Below, in pieces: positions 59,701 to 64,000 of a stretch of DNA of 64,000 nucleotides. Origin of the DNA: Symsagittifera roscoffensis (taxonomy: Eukaryota > Xenacoelomorpha > Acoela > Convolutidae). The DNA is taken from assembly GCF_963678635.1 (NCBI RefSeq), contig NC_087066.1:57120312-57184311 (forward strand), written 5' to 3'. A program made the translations under genes and the position numbers. The notes beneath the pieces are model-generated. The model was not told where the DNA came from. It did no database searches and saw only the letters and a program-made list of their open reading frames with translations. Each line of letters begins with the position of its first letter. Positions within the stretch are counted from its first letter, which is position 1.

Positions 59701-59980
59701 GAGCCGAGCAAAAAATGAGGCATAGCTTGGAGTCTACTTGTAAATTTCATTGATTAGTTCAGGATTACTCAAAATGTAATTATCTAAAAACATGTGGTTG
59801 CACCTGTCCAACTCAAAAATTTGAAGTATAGGAAGACATACGATGGAGAAGTCTTCTTATCTTAGCCCAAAGTGAAAACAAAGTTGAAAATGAAAAATTT
59901 GCTGTAATAAGCCAAACTAAGCAGCGTTTTTTATGCAAGCTTTTATGTGTTTTTATGTAAGTTGTTATTTATGCCAACTT
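56720..59980. other. Intergenic stretch, no gene seen
   Basis: Mostly unique-looking AT-rich sequence with a GAGC tetranucleotide microsatellite (58,287-58,307) and an alternating A/T stretch (59,625-59,700). Open frames are short and without family resemblance. Confidence 0.4.
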
Positions 59981-59984
59981 CGTA

Positions 59985-61600
59985 ATTTTTAAAACTCCAT
60001 AACTTTGCAAAATACGGCTGCAGGTGAAGAATCATTTTGAATCTAAGCTCAGGACAACAATAGTTGTAAGATGATAACCCGTCATAAAGGGTTAAAAAGG
60101 TTAGTAAATGAGCCTCTTATTTTATTGCGGGCCTCCTTTTCTACCTCTACGCTACAGATCCATGATACCTTGAAGCTAAAAGGCTATTGTAAAATAATAG
60201 TCTGTGCTAATATCCTTAGCATTGGCTGTACTTAATATCAAATTAACACTTTCAAAAGGGGCAGTACAACAGTGCCGAAGTACAACAGTACCGAAAAAAA
60301 TCATTTCAACAATGCCGAAAATGAAAAGTTTGTTCAACAGTGCCAAAAATATTAACAAGTTTCAACATATTAAAGGCGGCAATCAAAAATTAAACGGCGA
60401 ACCTTTATAATCTTAAGTGATACTTGAAGATTTTGAGCAAAAAAATTTGCAATTTAGACCTTTTAGCCCTAAAATAATTGTTTAATTTGCAGTTGCAGAC
60501 ATTTTGGCGCCAAAATTGGAGTCATTTAAAAAAAAAAATTAGCGTGAGTAAGTTCGCGCTCTTAAGAAAATGCGTTAAAAGTATTCTGAAATTCTTTAGT
60601 TGTTTGCTTTAAGCTTTTGGCGATTAAATCCTGAATTTTTGTTCCAGTCAGGGCTGTATTAATTATATCCAAGCGTATTTGTTTCACAAAATAAATATTT
60701 TTTATTTCACTGTTAAAACTTATCTATTAAACATATTTTTTTTTGACAAAATGTAGTTGGAGAATCATTTATTGATAATCTCGTTCATGGTCATTATATT
60801 CCATAGACATTTATTTACCTACAAAAATTGTCCCTCCATTACGAGGCCAAACTCTTCACTAGATAGGAGCTCAATTTTGAGTCTGTATCTTCTTGGATTT
60901 CAGGGACAAGACTTCAAACATGTTAAAATTTTGTCGGAACGCTCAAAGATATTGAAAGAATGGAAGAAGAAAGGGAGCATCCTTGTTGCGGAATCCGCTT
61001 ACAATTCACAAAATGCAGTTTGGCCTCGTAATGTCGAAGTAAAAGGTAAACAAGACTGCTCGTATCAGGGCGAAGCCCTGAATGTTCCGAGTGTCTTTTA
61101 AGGTTTTATGGAGCAGTAATAACATTTAAAAATAAATGTAAAAATTAAAAAAAAAATTCTAAAATTTGAATTTTTTTTATGAAAAGCACCCCCCCCACCC
61201 CACACGCCATATAAAGTACAAAAGGATAGATTTCGCTCCTTGTAACAATCAATTATGGCAAATGAGCTTCTTTCAACTAATTTGGAGCAATTTTAAGACG
61301 GATTGACTCTCCGCTTACGCGTTAATAGCGCGAAATATATCTCGCGTTAATTATCCAAAATTTGCCAAAATGGCAATCTTTAAACCCCCATAACTTTACG
61401 AAAAATGATCACAGGTGAAATATCTTTTCAAATTTAAGCTCAGGACAACAATGGCTTTCGAATGATATTAAAAAATTTAGTCAAAAATGGCTAGTTAAAA
61501 AGTCGAAATTTGTCTGAAGAAAAAAAAAACCCACTCCGAGCACAAATATTCCGTTACTTTCGTATCGAAAGTCGGAAGAACAAGTAATCTAAACGTGCAA
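59985..61600. repeat. Dispersed repeat copies, inverted relative to 36 kb
   Basis: A fragment at 59,990-60,070 (CCATAACTTTGCAAAAT ... AAGCTCAGGACAACAAT) and a fuller copy at about 60,970-61,600 contain, on the minus strand, CATTCAGGGCTTCGCCCTGA (about 61,067-61,086) and CGCGCTATTAACGCG-like sequence (61,312-61,360). In between, 60,255-60,350 holds four variants of ACAACAGTGCCGAAA. Confidence 0.55.
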
Positions 61601-61782
61601 AATGAAGTGAACAAAACACATTTGAAGTTGTCTCCTATTTCGCGACCCACATTTATGACAAACTTGCCCTTAAAAAACTAATTGCTCCAATAAAATAAAT
61701 ATATTTTATTTTTCTGTCAAAAATAAGTAGTTGTACTTTAATTATTGCCAATACATTTAAATACAATATATTTCTTTACAGC

Positions 61783-62100
61783 CCTGGTTCCAGTCCATTT
61801 TTGCCTCCCGCTCATTGGGGATATGAAACAGATGAGGGAATCGAAGCTGGACGTTCGCACCAAGTGTTACTTGTCGTTTCAACTTAACCACGATGCCCTT
61901 TGCCTTAACTTACTTTCTTTCATACTTTTCTCTTAGATATCATAAGCTGTTCAATTACCGCATAAATGTTGCAGCGAAATATGACACTTGCGTTGGAAAA
62001 TGGATTGACTTAAATACTGTCGCAGTTTTAATGTTTTTGCAATTTGCAGATAGAGCTGTGATCGGAGCATTCTGTGCAACTTGCACGTCAAAAAACGGAT
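61783..62100 (+). other. GC-richer stretch with acceptor-like site, possible exon
   Basis: TATTTCTTTACAG at 61,770-61,782 precedes about 110 bases of balanced composition open in two frames (one reading VHFCLPLIGDMKQMRESKLD). A second acceptor-like TTTTCTCTTAG ends at 61,936. No donors or partner exons could be fixed. Confidence 0.2.
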
Positions 62101-62283
62101 TTACTTAACAATTACATCCCCCGCCCTTAAGAAAGGGGGGTAATTGTTAAGTAGATCCTACTTAAGTTGAATTGTTAATCAGAATGCAGCAAATCTGAAC
62201 TACTTAAAATATTTACTCCTTTTATTTTTAGGGGTGACAATTCTTTAGTTAGATACGATAGGGGGGATTGTAAAGTAGATCCC
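62097..62283. repeat. Foldback with a third terminal repeat copy
   Basis: The left arm 62,097-62,122 (GGATTTACTTAACAATTACA TCCCCC) is inverted at 62,134-62,158 (GGGGGGTAATTGTTAAGTAG ATCC), and a third inverted copy with changes lies at 62,261-62,283 (GGGGGGATTGTAAAGTAGAT CCC). It could be a small TIR element whose one end was duplicated. Confidence 0.6.
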
Positions 62284-63226
62284 AAACATCTTTGCTTGAC
62301 ATTTTCAGTGATTGGCTACTATCAAATTCAGCTCACTCGGAAACTCATTAAAATAATGTAAAACAATAGGGATTTATTATCATTATAATTTTACTCACAT
62401 ACATTTAAATGGAGAATGGCAATTTAACTTCTGATGCAGATCTTATTATTCTGACAATAACAATCAAATTCCCACCACTAATAGTTTTATAGTACATTTG
62501 GGGAAACTACATGTATTATGCCTTAAACAATTTAAACACCGACTTTAGTTAAGTATATCAATTCTGTAATACTACACACACCCTCGCCTCGACATCATCA
62601 AGTGCCGCTTATACAAAAAAAGCGACTAAGAAATGAAAACTTGAAAGACCACAAGAAAACTTGAAACACTACGTTGTTTCTACTCTGAAAAGATCGTCTA
62701 GTCAGATCAGAAATAATCAAATTAATGGGGCAATAACTTAACAAAAAATAACTTCGTGATTATGATTCTAGTTTTAACTTCGCTTCTATTATGTAATTCT
62801 AATGAAAAACCAACAACCAAATGTATGATTGAATTTAATAAACCTGTTTATTTTCCCGCTTCGTTCGGACTCCGTTCAATAACACTTAAAAATCAGTTCA
62901 GCGGTTGGTTTTTCTCGATTTATCGCTATATTATTCTCAAAATAAATGGATGACTGAAACGGGACTACGATGATATTTAAAACCAATTATGGTGAAAAGT
63001 GAGGCTCTTCCTTTTTCACCCACCTGCAATTTTTTACAAGTGAAATTTTTGCTCATTGTCCGATTTTTATGAAAAATGGCATGTGTTCTAATTAGGCCAT
63101 AACTAATATATTTAGTCTTCATATTTAACCTTGTAAAACCAATCGCTACACCACAAAATTGATGCTTCTGTGAGGTGGGGGTGAGCAAAAAGAGCCGAAA
63201 TTGGATTTCAGGAACGCATCTGAACA

Positions 63227-63634
63227 GGGACTAGGAAATTAGACGACAAGCAAATTAGACGACGACCGTAAAATAAATAAACTTAGACGATAACTCTTTG
63301 TGAATTTAGACGATAATAACTGGTCCAACAACATTTTTTGTTTAGAATGAAGTTGCACAAAAACAAAAAGAGTATATAATCACAGGGCTGATCAAAATTA
63401 CTATTGTAAACTAAATATAAAATCTTAAATTGAAAAAGTGTAGTACATTTTGAAAAGCATAAATTATTCAACGGTGACATTAATAACCTGATTTGCTGTT
63501 GGACAAACATTATTTACTCAGTCAAAAGTTAATTTAAGTCTATAAACAAATTTCACGCCATTTGCATGCAAGTAATCGTCTAAGTTCCGTTACTTTCTGA
63601 TTGTCTAATTTGCGTGTCGTCTAACTTTCTCCCC
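63227..63634. mobile_element. Second copy of the AATTAGACGAC MITE, 408 bp
   Basis: The left GGGACTAGGAAATTAGACGAC and the right GTGTCGTCTAACTTTCTCCCC are inverted. It shares TATTTACTCAGTC ... TTTAAGTCTATAAACAAATT with the 41.1-kb copy. It is longer because of extra internal sequence (63,300-63,510). No target duplication was evident. Confidence 0.7.
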
Positions 63635-64000
63635 AATCAAAAAGTTTGCTTCCTGTTTAACTTCAACTCAAATTTGTCAAAAAAAGGCAAAGCACCGGTT
63701 GGAAAATGAAGGCACAATATTCATCAACGAAATATCTATACTTAAGATGGTGGGTGTGTATCAAATATAAACAGAAACCGGTTTGGTATGTAGTAAATAG
63801 AGGTTTGATAGCATGAACATTCGAGATCGACCATTGAAAAAGCAAATTTTTACCCAACAACGAGTGGTATTGCCCTTAAATACCTGGTCGACCTCATGAT
63901 GATTCAAACACACTAGCTATCCTGTCTAACTAACTGTTGGACAGGAAGTCAATAAATACTTTAAATAACAACAGATCCTAATTTTAGCTCTGTCCATTCA

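Noticed and set aside
61783-61890. A + frame with AHWGYETDEG resembling the start of carbonic anhydrase.
   Set aside because: Only the HWGYE pentad matches. The following residues and exons do not fit the family.

Overview
The window is a draft-assembly piece (200 N at 35,499-35,698) of an AT-rich, repeat-laden animal nuclear genome. Intron-bearing genes, BEL/Pao, Ty3/gypsy-like, non-LTR and hAT-type elements, and the lack of operons or Shine-Dalgarno-led genes all point to an invertebrate metazoan. The sequence does not fix the phylum. No rRNA, tRNA or CRISPR array was seen.

Region by region. 0.5-6.9 kb: one decayed BEL/Pao LTR retrotransposon on the + strand (gag, DUF1758-type protease, RT, RNase H, integrase in order), preceded by a broken ORF of a type I associate with such elements. 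7.0-7.8 kb: two minisatellite-like arrays, then a small foldback and hAT-like debris. 8.8-15.8 kb: AT-rich intergenic DNA. 15.9-20.2 kb, minus strand: the clearest host gene, three large exons encoding about 1,240 residues of mostly disordered, Ser/Gln/Gly/Pro-rich protein. Its two introns fit either GC-AG or weak GT-AG sites, and possible upstream exons lie at 20.2 and 30.8 kb. 20-39 kb: mostly AT-rich DNA with an inverted dispersed repeat family, a long foldback (34.15-34.80 kb) and a possible small + strand gene (37.5-38.6 kb).

39.26-40.74 kb, minus strand (perhaps reaching 42.0 kb): a second host gene made of small exons. It was found by chaining splice sites, phases and a close AATAAA signal, and I do not recognise the protein. 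A 320-bp hAT-type MITE sits exactly at one of its 5' splice sites. The neighbourhood is full of MITEs and hairpins (41.1, 41.7, 42.5 and 44.0 kb). 45.7-48.7 kb, minus strand: a non-LTR retrotransposon (AP endonuclease plus RT, Jockey/CR1-like), all broken, with a second RT scrap. 52.4-52.8 kb: two overlapping coding-like frames of unknown origin. 53.7-56.6 kb, minus strand: a decayed Ty3/gypsy-like element interrupted by a hAT MITE with a perfect 8-bp target duplication. 57-64 kb: AT-rich DNA with further repeat copies, including a second copy of the 41.1-kb MITE.

Most of the window is therefore mobile-element debris between two intron-bearing genes. All coordinates and splice models come from reading by eye and need RNA evidence.
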